Positions 9,373 to 17,739 of a DNA stretch of 47,938 nt are shown in pieces; position 1 is the first letter of the stretch, and every line of letters begins with the position of its first letter. The position numbers and the translations under genes are program-made. Origin of the DNA: Myxococcus sp. CA023. Its GTDB lineage: Bacteria; Myxococcota; Myxococcia; Myxococcales; Myxococcaceae. The DNA is taken from NCBI RefSeq assembly GCF_010998615.1, contig NZ_JAAEAH010000073.1, forward strand, positions 1 through 47,938. The letters run 5' to 3'. The notes under the pieces were generated by a model, which did no database searches, was not told the DNA's origin, and was given only the letters and a program-made list of their open reading frames with translations.

Positions 9373-10281
9373 TCAACCGCGCAACAGCACGCCCAGGTTC
9401 TCCCGCTCCCAACGCAGTGCGGCGGCGTAATGCGGGAATGTTCGCTCGCGTTCGCGGAAGGCACGCGGGTGATGCACGCGGCGGCCACCCCGGCCCGTGC
9501 TCGGGAAGAGCTGGTGGAGCATCTCGTGGAAGATGATGAACTCCACGAAGAAGGAAGGCACCTCGGGGGTGTCCAGCGCCGGGTGGATGCGAATCTCACG
9601 CGTCTGGTGGTCGTAGACGCCCAGGCGGATGGACTTGCGACGGCGGCGCGGAGGCATGCGCCCCCAGCCAATCCGGGCCTGGATGAGGCCCTGGAAAAAA
9701 TCTCGGTTGGTGGCGTCGTAAAGCGCCTGGAGGTCGAAACAGCGCCCGCGCGGGTTGAGGTCCGCGTCGGATTCGCGGCGCATCTGGCGGATGCGCGGCT
9801 GCTGACCGCGGATGTACTCGTCCAGGATGGCGCCCGCGGTGCGGTGTCCCCGGCCCGCGTAGTCCGCCACCGCGCGCACCACCGGCTCCGGCGCGTCCAG
9901 GAACATGTGGTGCAGCCGCAGCGCCAGCACCGCGGAGCCCCGGCGGAAGGACACCATGGTGGAGCGGTTGTCCGTCACCGACAGGCGCACCGGAATGCCC
10001 AGCTCGGCGCTCAGCCGCCAGGCCAACGATTCAGCCCGGGACCACAGCTCCTCCCGCGTGGGCGGGCGCGTGACGATGCGGGGTGCCTCGTCGGGCAGGA
10101 GGTTGCGCTGCGGCATCGGCACGGGCGGTGCGACGGGCCGCGGCGCGGGCGCCACGGGCGCGGCAGGTCCCCCCTCGGGCCGGGGCGCGGCCGTGCCCTC
10201 CGCCGCGCGGCCGGCGGCAGAGAGACCTCGAGGGAAGAGCGACGTCTGGCGGAATTGCTCGGGGGACACGCGGCTGCGCAT
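9373..10281 (-). CDS. SprT-like zinc metallopeptidase family protein
   Basis: Protein of 302 residues from ATG 10281 (a GTG at 10293 would add four). The first 90 residues are Pro/Ala-rich and probably disordered. The C-terminal half carries a zinc peptidase motif, HEMLHQL, preceded by FFVEFIIF, plus a later HHPRAF that could supply the third ligand. Before this lies the SprT-like signature around FFQGLIQARIGWG and KSIRLGVYDHQTREIRIHP. SprT-like proteins include DNA-protein crosslink proteases of the Spartan type; whether this one acts so is not shown. It lies 101 bp upstream of pyk on the same strand. Confidence 0.75.
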   Translation of the reverse strand: MRSRVSPEQFRQTSLFPRGLSAAGRAAEGTAAPRPEGGPAAPVAPAPRPVAPPVPMPQRNLLPDEAPRIVTRPPTREELWSRAESLAWRLSAELGIPVRLSVTDNRSTMVSFRRGSAVLALRLHHMFLDAPEPVVRAVADYAGRGHRTAGAILDEYIRGQQPRIRQMRRESDADLNPRGRCFDLQALYDATNRDFFQGLIQARIGWGRMPPRRRRKSIRLGVYDHQTREIRIHPALDTPEVPSFFVEFIIFHEMLHQLFPSTGRGGRRVHHPRAFRERERTFPHYAAALRWERENLGVLLRG

Positions 10282-10411
10282 CGTACCCCGCACTTCCGGG
10301 GACTCAAGGGCGGCGGTCCGCTGCTCGCCTCCTCACCGTCAGCCCGTCAACCGCGCTCACACGCAGCGTCCACTAACAGGAGGGGAAGGCAGGCGAGCGT
10401 ACGACGCGCCC

Positions 10412-11869
10412 TCACGGTGCGGGCGGCTCCGCGTGCCGGGACTTGAGGAGCCGCTCCAGGCGCTCGGGCTCCATGCGCACCACGAAGGTCTTCTCGCGCG
10501 TGAAGGTCACCTGCCCCGGCGCGCCGCCCTTCACCTTGCGCACGAACTTCGCGGGCACGTAGCTCACCTCACCGCGCGGCTCGCCCTTGGCCCCGGAGTG
10601 GTGCAGCGCCAGGTGCGCCGCGTCCAGCAACACCTCCTGCCCCACCTCCTGCCCCTTCTCCAGCGGCAGCACCACGTGGCTGCCCGGTACACCGCGTGCG
10701 TGGAGCCACAGATGCCAGGGTCTGGCCACCTTGAAGGTGAGCGCGTCGTTGTCCTCCGAGCCGCGCCCCACCCAGATGCGCGCCCCGCCATGGCCCACGT
10801 ACTCCTTGAAGGGCCGGCCCTCCTGCGCGCCCTCGCCCCCACTGGGGAGCTGAAGCACCTCCGCCTGCGCCAGCAACGCGGCGTCCTCCATCCGCTCAAT
10901 CTGCGCGAGCGCCTGCTGCGCGTGCGCCACCTCGCGCGCCAGCTCCGCCTCGCGGTGACGCGCCTGCTCCACGCCCCGCAGCAGCCGCCGGTACTGGTGG
11001 AAGTGCCAGTCCGCCTCCTCCTTCGGGGTGCGCTTCGGGTCCAGCGTCACCCGGACCTCCTTCGCGCCCTCCTCTGTATAGGCGATGAGCACCGCCTCGG
11101 TGGCGCCCCGCTTGAGACGGTAGAGGTTCTGCGCCAGCAGCTCGCCCACTTCGCGGTGCTTCTCCGCGTCCGGGCCGCGGGCCGCCTCGGCGCGCACCTT
11201 CTCCAACGTGCGGGAGGAGCGCTTGAGGCGCGCGCGGTACGGCTGCGCCAACCGGCGGCGGATGGTCTCCGAGCGGCTGGCCTTGTCGCGCGCTCCGAGC
11301 AGGCGCTCCGCGGCCTGGGAATACGGCAGCGCATCCGAGTCCTGGGGAGCGAGCCGCGAGGGTTGGCTCCGGGCCTTCTCGCGGGCCTCGGGCGGCGGCG
11401 GCTCCGGCGGCGCCCACGCCGCGCCCGGATGCAGGCCCCGGCGCTGCGCGAAGCCCTCACCGGAGAGCATCAGCACGCGGCCGTTGTCGCTGAGCAGCAG
11501 CAGACCACCGGGCGCGCCCACCTCCAGGAGGAGGCGCCTGCGCACGTCCTCGCGCTCGAAGTCGAAGGCCACCACGCGCTCGGCTTCCATGAAGCGGGCG
11601 CCCTGGAGCTTGAAGCCTGTCAGCTCCTGACGCAGCCACCGCTGGAAGGGGGCGGGCTCGCCCGGCGTGGGGAAGCGATCATCCGCCACGGACACCCGGG
11701 CCAGGTCACCTTCCGCGCACAGGCACAACAGGATGGATCTACCCGGGACGCGAAGCTCCACGTAGGCGAGCCTGGGAAGGGGACACCAGGCCTTCTGCGC
11801 CACCGCGCCAGTGAGGCGCTCCGCCACCTCCGCCACCACCTGCTCCAGCTCCACGGGACGCAGCGACAT
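10412..11869 (-). CDS. NFACT (Rqc2/FbpA-like) family protein
   Basis: A 485-residue protein with a divergent NFACT-N domain (residues 1-180), a charged helical coiled-coil stretch (about 240-330, rich in Arg/Glu/Ala) and a C-terminal NFACT-R (DUF814) domain with FKEYVGHGGARIWVGR, LWLHARGVPGSHVVL and the final VSYVPAKFVRK. Relatives (bacterial RqcH, eukaryotic Rqc2) bind stalled 50S subunits and direct alanine tailing of incomplete proteins; Gram-positive members are also called fibronectin-binding proteins. RqcH is usually about 560 residues, so this is a short member with a weak N-terminal half. A terminator for the upstream histone-like gene lies just before it, so it probably has its own promoter. 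Confidence 0.8.
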   Translation of the reverse strand: MSLRPVELEQVVAEVAERLTGAVAQKAWCPLPRLAYVELRVPGRSILLCLCAEGDLARVSVADDRFPTPGEPAPFQRWLRQELTGFKLQGARFMEAERVVAFDFEREDVRRRLLLEVGAPGGLLLLSDNGRVLMLSGEGFAQRRGLHPGAAWAPPEPPPPEAREKARSQPSRLAPQDSDALPYSQAAERLLGARDKASRSETIRRRLAQPYRARLKRSSRTLEKVRAEAARGPDAEKHREVGELLAQNLYRLKRGATEAVLIAYTEEGAKEVRVTLDPKRTPKEEADWHFHQYRRLLRGVEQARHREAELAREVAHAQQALAQIERMEDAALLAQAEVLQLPSGGEGAQEGRPFKEYVGHGGARIWVGRGSEDNDALTFKVARPWHLWLHARGVPGSHVVLPLEKGQEVGQEVLLDAAHLALHHSGAKGEPRGEVSYVPAKFVRKVKGGAPGQVTFTREKTFVVRMEPERLERLLKSRHAEPPAP

Positions 11870-11886
11870 GGGGCACTCCGGGTCCT

Positions 11887-11924
11887 GAAAATGAAAACGG
11901 CCCGGCGGGTTTCGCCGAGCCGTT
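11887..11924 (-). terminator. Rho-independent terminator of the histone-H1-like gene
   Basis: On the minus strand AACGGC...GCCGTT arms (11919-11924 and 11896-11901) with an inner CGGCG/CGCCG pairing and one mismatch form a stem-loop followed by TTTTCATTTT. It sits about 45 nt after the stop of the histone-like gene. Confidence 0.75.
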
Positions 11925-11966
11925 CACCGGACGTCAACTACCGTCCGCTCATGACGACGGGACTGC

Positions 11967-12206
11967 TCAGGACTCCGGCGTAACCGGGGCCGCCACCGTC
12001 TTGGCCTTGGTGGTGCGCTTGCGAGCCGGGGCCTTCTTGGCCGCCTTGCGGGTGGTCTTCTTGGCGGCCGCCTTCTTCGTCGCGGTCTTGCCAGCCGTCT
12101 TGCGAGCGGTCGTCTTCTTCGCCGACTTCGCCGCCTTCGTGGCCTTCGCGGTCTTGGCAGCCTTCTTGGTCGCGGACTTCGCAGCGGTCTTCTTCTTAGC
12201 GGCCAT
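11967..12206 (-). CDS. Histone H1-like Lys/Ala-rich DNA-binding protein
   Basis: A 79-residue protein made almost entirely of Lys, Ala, Thr and Arg in KKAAKT-like repeats, resembling the C-terminal tail of eukaryotic H1 and bacterial Hc1/AlgP-type proteins. Such proteins bind and compact DNA without sequence specificity. ATG 12206 has an excellent GGAGG ribosome binding site; an upstream extension of the frame has no coding character. The gene has a near-consensus promoter and a strong terminator, so it is a monocistronic unit and probably highly expressed. The last residues (VAAPVTPES) are the only non-basic part. Confidence 0.85.
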   Translation of the reverse strand: MAAKKKTAAKSATKKAAKTAKATKAAKSAKKTTARKTAGKTATKKAAAKKTTRKAAKKAPARKRTTKAKTVAAPVTPES

Positions 12207-12561
12207 CAGAATCCTCCAGTTCAGTGGTTGGCCCCAGGTCAACCGAGGCCCTGCACTCTTCTTGATGGGAGTGAGTGCTTGAAGTGAATGGTACGGGCGA
12301 CATGCCAGTGTGTCAACGCATGGTGATGTATTGCATCGCGTGCGAGGCCGATTTTTCGGCATCGAGCGCGTCCGCAGGTGCCGAACGCCACCTCGCGGAC
12401 ACTCGCGAGCGCATCCGAGGTGTCGCGCGCGAGGCCGAGTTTCCGGCTCCGGACACGTTTCGGCCACTTTCGAGCACGACGTTGGCGCATGCCGCGGCGC
12501 ATGCGCGCGAGCGACGCGGCGCTTTTCGTCGTGGGGTGCGGCGTCTACGGTTCGCCACCAC
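12207..12561. other. Divergent intergenic region with the histone-like gene's promoter
   Basis: These 355 bases separate the histone-like gene (minus) from the GH1 gene (plus). The left part holds the promoter listed below. The right part has no supported gene; frames through it read as Arg-rich shadows. A short GCCGA/TCGGC stem with a T-rich loop lies at about 12348-12360. Confidence 0.5.
12288..12316 (-). promoter_or_regulatory. Near-consensus sigma70 promoter for the histone-H1-like gene
   Basis: TTGACA (12316-12311), a perfect -35, and TACCAT (12293-12288) lie 17 bp apart on the minus strand. The predicted start leaves a leader of about 75 nt before ATG 12206. Confidence 0.65.
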
Positions 12562-13869
12562 ATGAGCGCCACCGAGCAGACCTTCCCCGCGGACTTCACC
12601 TTCGGCGTCGCGACCGCCGCGTACCAGGTGGAGGGCGGCATCGAGAACGACTGGGCCGAGTGGGAACGCGCCGGGAAGCTGAAGGAGCCGGACGCTCGCT
12701 GCGGCCCCGCGGTGGACCACTGGAACCGCTACGAGGAGGACTACGCCCTGGCCCGGGCGGTGGGCGCCACCGCGTTTCGCATCTCCCTGGAGTGGGCGCG
12801 CATCGAACCGGAGCGCGGACGCTTCGACGAGGCGGCGCTGGAGGCATACCGGGAGCGGCTCCTGAAGATGAAGGCCCACGGCCTGCGGCCGGTGGTGACG
12901 CTCCACCACTTCACGCACCCCACCTGGTTCCACCGGGAGACGCCGTGGCACCAGCCGGCCAGCGTGGACGTCTTCCGCCGGTACGCGAAGCGGTGCGCGG
13001 CGCTGCTGGAGGGGCTGGACGCACTGGTCATCTCCTTCAACGAGCCCATGGTGCTGCTGTTGGGGGGCTATCTGCAGGGCGCCATTCCTCCGGGCCTCGC
13101 GGATGGCCCCACCACCATGCGGGCCATGGAGAACCTGGTGCGCTCGCACGTGGCCGCCCGGGAGGAGCTGTTGTCCCGGCTGGGCCGCGTGGAGCTGGGC
13201 ATTTCCCAGAACATGCTCGCCTTCGCGCCGGACCGCTGGTGGCACCCGCTGGACCGCGCGCTGGTGAGGCTTGGGGCCCAGGCCTACAACCATGCGTTTC
13301 ACGAGGCGCTGGCCACCGGCAAGCTGCGCGTCACCATGCCGGGCGTGGCCTCCACGCGCGTGGACATCCCTGGCGCGCGGGACTCCGTGGAGTTCATCGG
13401 GGTGAACTACTACACCCGCGCGCACCTGCGCTTCGTGCCGCGCCCGCCCTTCATCGAGTTCAAGTACCGGGACATCCACGGCCGGGGCCTCACCGACATC
13501 GGCTGGGAGGACTGGCCGGAGGGCTTCCTCCAGACGCTGCGCGACGTGAAGCGCTACGGGAAGCCAGTGTGGATTACGGAGAACGGCATCGATGACCGCG
13601 TCGGCACCCGCCGGCCCCACTACCTCCATTCCCACCTGGCCCAGGTGCTGGCCGCGCGCGCGCAGGGCGTGGACGTGCGCGGCTACCTCTATTGGAGCCT
13701 GCTCGACAACTTCGAGTGGCTGGAGGGCTGGGGCCCGCGCTTCGGCCTCTACCACGTCGACTTCGACACGCTCCGCCGCAGCCCCACGCCCGCGTGTGAC
13801 TACTTCCGCGCCGTGGCCACCGGACGGAAGCTGGTACCGCCAGACGCGGTCCGCGCCTCGGGCGCTTGA
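12562..13869 (+). CDS. Glycoside hydrolase family 1 (beta-glucosidase-like)
   Basis: A retaining (beta/alpha)8 glycosidase of 435 residues, typical for the family. Family marks: FTFGVATAAYQVEGG near the N-terminus, HHFTHPTWF, the acid/base Glu161 in SFNEPMV, NYYTR, and the nucleophile Glu340 in WITENGI. LLDNFEW near the end marks the aglycone site. No signal peptide, so a cytoplasmic enzyme acting on imported beta-glycosides is likely; the exact sugar cannot be read. ATG 12562 starts four residues before conserved sequence; the frame upstream to 12310 has no coding character. It ends against the convergent dusB gene. Confidence 0.93.
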   Translation: MSATEQTFPADFTFGVATAAYQVEGGIENDWAEWERAGKLKEPDARCGPAVDHWNRYEEDYALARAVGATAFRISLEWARIEPERGRFDEAALEAYRERLLKMKAHGLRPVVTLHHFTHPTWFHRETPWHQPASVDVFRRYAKRCAALLEGLDALVISFNEPMVLLLGGYLQGAIPPGLADGPTTMRAMENLVRSHVAAREELLSRLGRVELGISQNMLAFAPDRWWHPLDRALVRLGAQAYNHAFHEALATGKLRVTMPGVASTRVDIPGARDSVEFIGVNYYTRAHLRFVPRPPFIEFKYRDIHGRGLTDIGWEDWPEGFLQTLRDVKRYGKPVWITENGIDDRVGTRRPHYLHSHLAQVLAARAQGVDVRGYLYWSLLDNFEWLEGWGPRFGLYHVDFDTLRRSPTPACDYFRAVATGRKLVPPDAVRASGA

Positions 13870-13888
13870 GCGGCGCGCCGCCCACGAA

Positions 13889-13930
13889 GGGCACGGGCTC
13901 CCTCCTTATATATAGAGAAGCGCCGTGCCC
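13889..13930. terminator. Possible bidirectional terminator between convergent genes
   Basis: Arms GGGCACGG (13889-13896) and CCGTGCCC (13923-13930) are perfect complements exactly between the stops of the GH1 gene and dusB. The 26-nt loop contains TTATATATAG, very AT-rich for this genome. The long loop and missing T-run make it uncertain. Confidence 0.45.
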
Positions 13931-14980
13931 TCAGCCCAGCGCCGCCCGGTAGTCTACGTCCTGCTCCTCACCGGGGCCCGCGAGGTCCACGTGGGCCGCG
14001 GCGAAGAAGCGGCGCACGCAGTCCTCCACCGCTGACGGCACGTCCAGGCCGTTCACCTCCGCACGAAAGGCCGCGGCGCCGTACAGGCCGTGGGCGTACC
14101 ACGCCAACTGCTTGCGGAAGGAGCGCACGGCGCCCAGCGGGTCCCCCATGAAGTCCAGGTGCGCCCGGAAGTGCCCCAGCACCAGCTCGCAGCGCTCGCG
14201 CGGCGTGGCGGGCGGGCCCCCGAGCAGCTCGCGGAAGATCCACGGGTTGCCCAGCGCGGCGCGGCCAATCATCACGAAGTCGCAGCCGGTGGTCTCCAGC
14301 ATGCGCGCCGCGTCCGCGGGCGTCTTCACGTCCCCGTTGCCGATGATGGGCAGCTCCGGGAAGTGGCGCTTGAGGTCGGCGATGACGCTCCAGTCCGCCT
14401 GCCCCGAATAGCCCTGCTCGCGCGTGCGGGGGTGGATGGCCAGCCCCGCGCAGCCCGCCTCCTGGAGCGCGCCAGCCACCTGAAGATAGTTCAGGCTGCG
14501 GGCGTCCCAGCCCGAGCGAATCTTGCAGGTGACGGGCAGGCCGGTGGCCTCGCGGATGCGCCGGACGATGTCCGCCGCGCGGGGCACGTCACAGAGCAGG
14601 CCGCTGCCCGCCCCGTTCTTCACCACCTTCTTCACCGGGCAGCCCATGTTGATGTCGATGATTTGCGCGCCGGCCTCGCGCCCCACCACCGCCGCCCGGG
14701 CCATGGCGTCTGGCTCGCCGCCGTAGATTTGGAGCGAGTAGGGCCGCTCCACCTCGGCGTCGTAGCGCAGGTACTTCAACGTCCGCTGGTTGGCGCGCAT
14801 CAGCCCCTGCGAGCTGACGAGCTCGGTGGGACAGAGCGCCGCGCCCAGACGGAAGGCGAGCACACGGAAGGGCATCTCGCTCACCCCGGCCATGGGGGCC
14901 AGGATGTACGGATTCGGCAGGGTGTAGGGACCAAGCTGCGGCATGAAGGGCGGGGAACCTAGCGGATTTGCCCGGGACAT
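13931..14980 (-). CDS. dusB: tRNA-dihydrouridine synthase B
   Basis: A flavoprotein that reduces uridines in the tRNA D-loop. N-terminal FMN-binding LAPMAGVSEMPFR, then LVSSQGL, LQIYGGEP, the IDINMGCPVKKVVKNGAG signature with catalytic Cys in GLLCDVP, KIRSGW, AIHPRTREQGYSG, and IIGNGDV / VMIGRAALGNPWIF for the phosphate site. At 349 residues it is of normal length. ATG 14980 was chosen; ATG 14944 (MPQLGPY) is also possible since homology begins near there. It diverges from the M50 gene at 15040. No fis gene follows, unlike in enterobacteria. Confidence 0.95.
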   Translation of the reverse strand: MSRANPLGSPPFMPQLGPYTLPNPYILAPMAGVSEMPFRVLAFRLGAALCPTELVSSQGLMRANQRTLKYLRYDAEVERPYSLQIYGGEPDAMARAAVVGREAGAQIIDINMGCPVKKVVKNGAGSGLLCDVPRAADIVRRIREATGLPVTCKIRSGWDARSLNYLQVAGALQEAGCAGLAIHPRTREQGYSGQADWSVIADLKRHFPELPIIGNGDVKTPADAARMLETTGCDFVMIGRAALGNPWIFRELLGGPPATPRERCELVLGHFRAHLDFMGDPLGAVRSFRKQLAWYAHGLYGAAAFRAEVNGLDVPSAVEDCVRRFFAAAHVDLAGPGEEQDVDYRAALG

Positions 14981-15039
14981 GGCGGAGACGGTGAGCAAGT
15001 GCCTGCGCTCGGAGGTCCTAACGGTTAAGGTCCGTCCCC

Positions 15040-16467
15040 ATGTTCCGCTTTCGTCTCGGGAGCATTCCCGTCGAAGTCCACCCCAGCCACCTGCTGGTGT
15101 CCGGCATGCTGGCCTGGAGCTCCGTCCCCGCGGCCCAGAACGGCTGGCCGTTCCGTCAGGTGGATGGCGCCCCCACCCTGGGCCACGCCAGCGCGATGGT
15201 GGTCTACATCCTGTCGTGGATGCTCATCGTCTTCGTGTCCGTGCTCATCCATGAGATGGGGCATGCGCTGGCCAGTCGCCTGTTCGGCTACCGGCCAAGC
15301 ATCGCGCTCGTCTGGATGGGTGGCCACACGCTCCCCACCGACGCGCCAGGTCCCCTTCCGTGGAAGCGGGATTTGCTCATCACCGCGGCCGGCCCCTTCT
15401 TCGGGCTGATGCTGGGGGTGACGAGCGGGCTGGGCTACGTCCTGTTCGAGGGCCGCTCGCCCGCGCTCGACTTCTTCCTGCTCACCTTCATGATCGCCAA
15501 CTTCTTCTGGGCGTTCCTGAACATGCTGCCCGTGCTCCCGTTGGATGGGGGGCGCATCACCACCACCCTGGCCACGCGGATGTTCGGTCCGCGGCGCGGC
15601 TTCGTGCTGGCGCAGGGGCTGGCGCTGCTGGTGTGCGTGGGGGCCGTGGTGTACGGCCTGCGGTCGGGTTGGCTCCTGCTCACCCTCATCTTCGCCATGT
15701 ACGGCATGCAGTCCTTCCGCGTGGTGGCGGAGGCGCTGCGCAACGGACAGGCGCAGAGCGTCCCACTGGAAGGGCCGCTGGCGGAGAAGCTGCGCGAGGC
15801 CCGGGCCGCGCTCGACGCGGGCCGCATGGACGAGGCGCGGCGGTTGGGCGCGTCCGTGCTGGAGGCCAACGAGGGCCTGACGCCGCGGGTGGCCAGCCAT
15901 GCCCACCACCTGCTGGGCTGGCTCGCCTTGAAGGAGGGCCAGGGCCGCCAGGCGCTGGACCACTTCTCGCAGGTGCAAGGACTGCCCGTAGAGCCGCACG
16001 CGGTGGCGGCGTCCTTCTCCCTGGTGGGCGATGACGCCCGCGCGGTGGAGTGGTGGAAGCAGGCCTGGCAGGCCTCGTCGGACCGGACCGTGATGCACGA
16101 GTACGCCGGCACGCTCATCCGCATGGGCCGCGAGTCGGAGGCCCTGAAGCTCCCGGGCCTGGACCCGGAGGCAGCGTTCTCCTGCGCGGAGCGGGTGCTC
16201 TTCATCCGGGGCGCATACTCGGAAGCCGCGGCCGTGGGCGAGGCGGCGCTGCAGCACGCGCCCAGCGCCACGCTGGCCTATGACGCGGCCTGCGCCCATG
16301 CCCGCGCGCGCAACGTGCCTGACGCAATGCGGTTGCTGCGCCGCGCCACGGAGCTGGGCTTCACCGACGGGGCCTATGCCGCCTCGGACGAGGACCTGGC
16401 TCCGCTCCATGGGTACCCCGCATTCGAGGAGTGGTTGACGGAGCTGCGGCAATCCGCCGCCTCCTGA
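15040..16467 (+). CDS. M50 (site-2 protease type) membrane metalloprotease with C-terminal TPR-like region
   Basis: 475 residues. The N-terminal half is an M50/rhomboid-like membrane peptidase: the zinc motif HEMGHA (71-76) lies in the second hydrophobic segment, and the third ligand is Asp169 in LPVLPLDGGR. About five hydrophobic segments run to residue 230. The rest is a soluble helical repeat region of TPR type (AAALDAGRMDEARRLG-like units), likely cytoplasmic. Site-2 proteases release membrane-bound regulators or clear membrane proteins; the TPR part may present the substrate or partner. The start is directly at a conserved MFRFRLG. Close upstream of the desaturase gene (82 bp), possibly one transcript. 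Confidence 0.85.
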   Translation: MFRFRLGSIPVEVHPSHLLVSGMLAWSSVPAAQNGWPFRQVDGAPTLGHASAMVVYILSWMLIVFVSVLIHEMGHALASRLFGYRPSIALVWMGGHTLPTDAPGPLPWKRDLLITAAGPFFGLMLGVTSGLGYVLFEGRSPALDFFLLTFMIANFFWAFLNMLPVLPLDGGRITTTLATRMFGPRRGFVLAQGLALLVCVGAVVYGLRSGWLLLTLIFAMYGMQSFRVVAEALRNGQAQSVPLEGPLAEKLREARAALDAGRMDEARRLGASVLEANEGLTPRVASHAHHLLGWLALKEGQGRQALDHFSQVQGLPVEPHAVAASFSLVGDDARAVEWWKQAWQASSDRTVMHEYAGTLIRMGRESEALKLPGLDPEAAFSCAERVLFIRGAYSEAAAVGEAALQHAPSATLAYDAACAHARARNVPDAMRLLRRATELGFTDGAYAASDEDLAPLHGYPAFEEWLTELRQSAAS

Positions 16468-16549
16468 CAGTGGGATGACAGGCGGGGGTGTTGATGCGGG
16501 GTGAGGCTGAGCACGTTCCAGCTCGGCCCACCCAGCGCACGAGGCTCCC

Positions 16550-17614
16550 TTGCAGACACCGTCTCCAGCCCTGCCCGCGGCGGATGAGCGCCTCAACTGG
16601 CTCTCCTCCATCCCCTTCTTCGCAGTCCACCTGATGTGCCTGTTCGTCTTCGCCGTCGGGGCGAAGCCGGTGGACGTGGCCGTGTGCGTCGGCCTCTACG
16701 TCGTGCGCATGTGGGGCATCACCGCGGGCTTCCACCGGTACTTCTCCCACCGGGCCTTCAAGACGGGACGTGTCTTCCAGTTCATCCTCGCCTTCGTGGG
16801 CAGCATGTCCGCGCAGAAGGGCGTGCTGTGGTGGGCGGCGCACCACCGCCACCACCACCGCTATTCGGACCAGGCGGAGGACATCCACTCGCCCCTGCAG
16901 AAGGGCTTCTGGTGGAGCCACGCGGGGTGGATTCTCTCCGACAAGTACAACGACACCCGCATGGAGGGCATCAAGGACTTCGCCCGCTTCCCGGAGCTGG
17001 TGTGGCTCAACCGCTTCCACCTGATGCCGTCCGTCCTGCTGGCCGTGGCGCTCTACTTCATCGGCGGCTTCTCCATGCTGGTGTGGGGCTTCTTCGTCAG
17101 CACCACCCTGCTGTGGCACGGCACCTTCACCATCAACTCGCTCAGCCACATCTTCGGCAAGCGCCGCTACAAGACGACGGACACCAGCCGGAACAACTGG
17201 CTGCTGGCGCTCATCACCCTGGGCGAGGGGTGGCACAACAACCACCACTTCCATCAGAACACCGCCAACCAGGGCTGGTTCTGGTGGGAGGTGGACCTCA
17301 GCTACTACTCGCTGAAGGTGCTCTCCTGGTTCAAGGTGGTGGAGGGGCTGCGGCTTCCCTCCGAGGCCACGAAGTACGCGTTCCAGAAGTACACCGACGA
17401 GGAGCGCGCGGCGCTGGCGGCCCCCACCCGCTTCTGGGGTGCTTCGGGCGCGCGGGCCCAGTTCGTGGCCACGAAGGCCGCGGGGGATGCGGCCCGGGCC
17501 GCCAGTGATGCGGCGAAGGCCGCGGGCGACAAGGTGCGAGAGGCCCTGACGACCGCCGCGGACCACCTGCCCACCTCCGCGCCGCCAGCCTCCGCCATGC
17601 TCAAGCGGCGGTAG
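16550..17614 (+). CDS. Acyl-CoA/fatty-acid delta-9 desaturase with Ala-rich tail
   Basis: A membrane di-iron desaturase that puts a cis double bond into saturated acyl chains. The three His boxes are present: HRYFSH (62-67), HHRHHH (98-103) and HNNHH (229-233), with four hydrophobic segments between. Residues up to about 295 match the family. The last 55 are an Ala/Lys/Asp-rich amphipathic helix (AGDAARAASDAAKAAGD) with 11-residue LEA-like periodicity, not part of the enzyme core. The start appears to be TTG 16552-16550 region, after GAGG; there is no ATG before the first conserved residue. It may be co-transcribed with the M50 gene. Confidence 0.9.
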   Translation: MQTPSPALPAADERLNWLSSIPFFAVHLMCLFVFAVGAKPVDVAVCVGLYVVRMWGITAGFHRYFSHRAFKTGRVFQFILAFVGSMSAQKGVLWWAAHHRHHHRYSDQAEDIHSPLQKGFWWSHAGWILSDKYNDTRMEGIKDFARFPELVWLNRFHLMPSVLLAVALYFIGGFSMLVWGFFVSTTLLWHGTFTINSLSHIFGKRRYKTTDTSRNNWLLALITLGEGWHNNHHFHQNTANQGWFWWEVDLSYYSLKVLSWFKVVEGLRLPSEATKYAFQKYTDEERAALAAPTRFWGASGARAQFVATKAAGDAARAASDAAKAAGDKVREALTTAADHLPTSAPPASAMLKRR

Positions 17615-17717
17615 CCGTTCGAAGCTGAAGCGAAACCGCGACGCGCCTGTCACGCGCGCGACCCGACGGCTGGCCGCCCTGCACACGTCCGCGTCACGAA
17701 CCTTGAGTGGCGCCTGA

Positions 17718-17732
17718 CCCACTGTTAGTGGG
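17718..17732 (+). promoter_or_regulatory. Hairpin/palindrome covering the ribosome binding site of the ClC gene
   Basis: CCCACT and AGTGGG are perfect arms around a 3-nt spacer, ending 8 bases before ATG 17740. The right arm contains the GTGGGA that would act as Shine-Dalgarno, so pairing would hide it; the palindrome could equally be an operator. Confidence 0.4.
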
Positions 17733-17739
17733 ACCTGCA

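Noticed and set aside
12320..12480. Possible small RNA right of the histone-like gene's promoter
   Set aside because: Only a weak stem with a T-rich loop; no promoter or terminator on the same strand.
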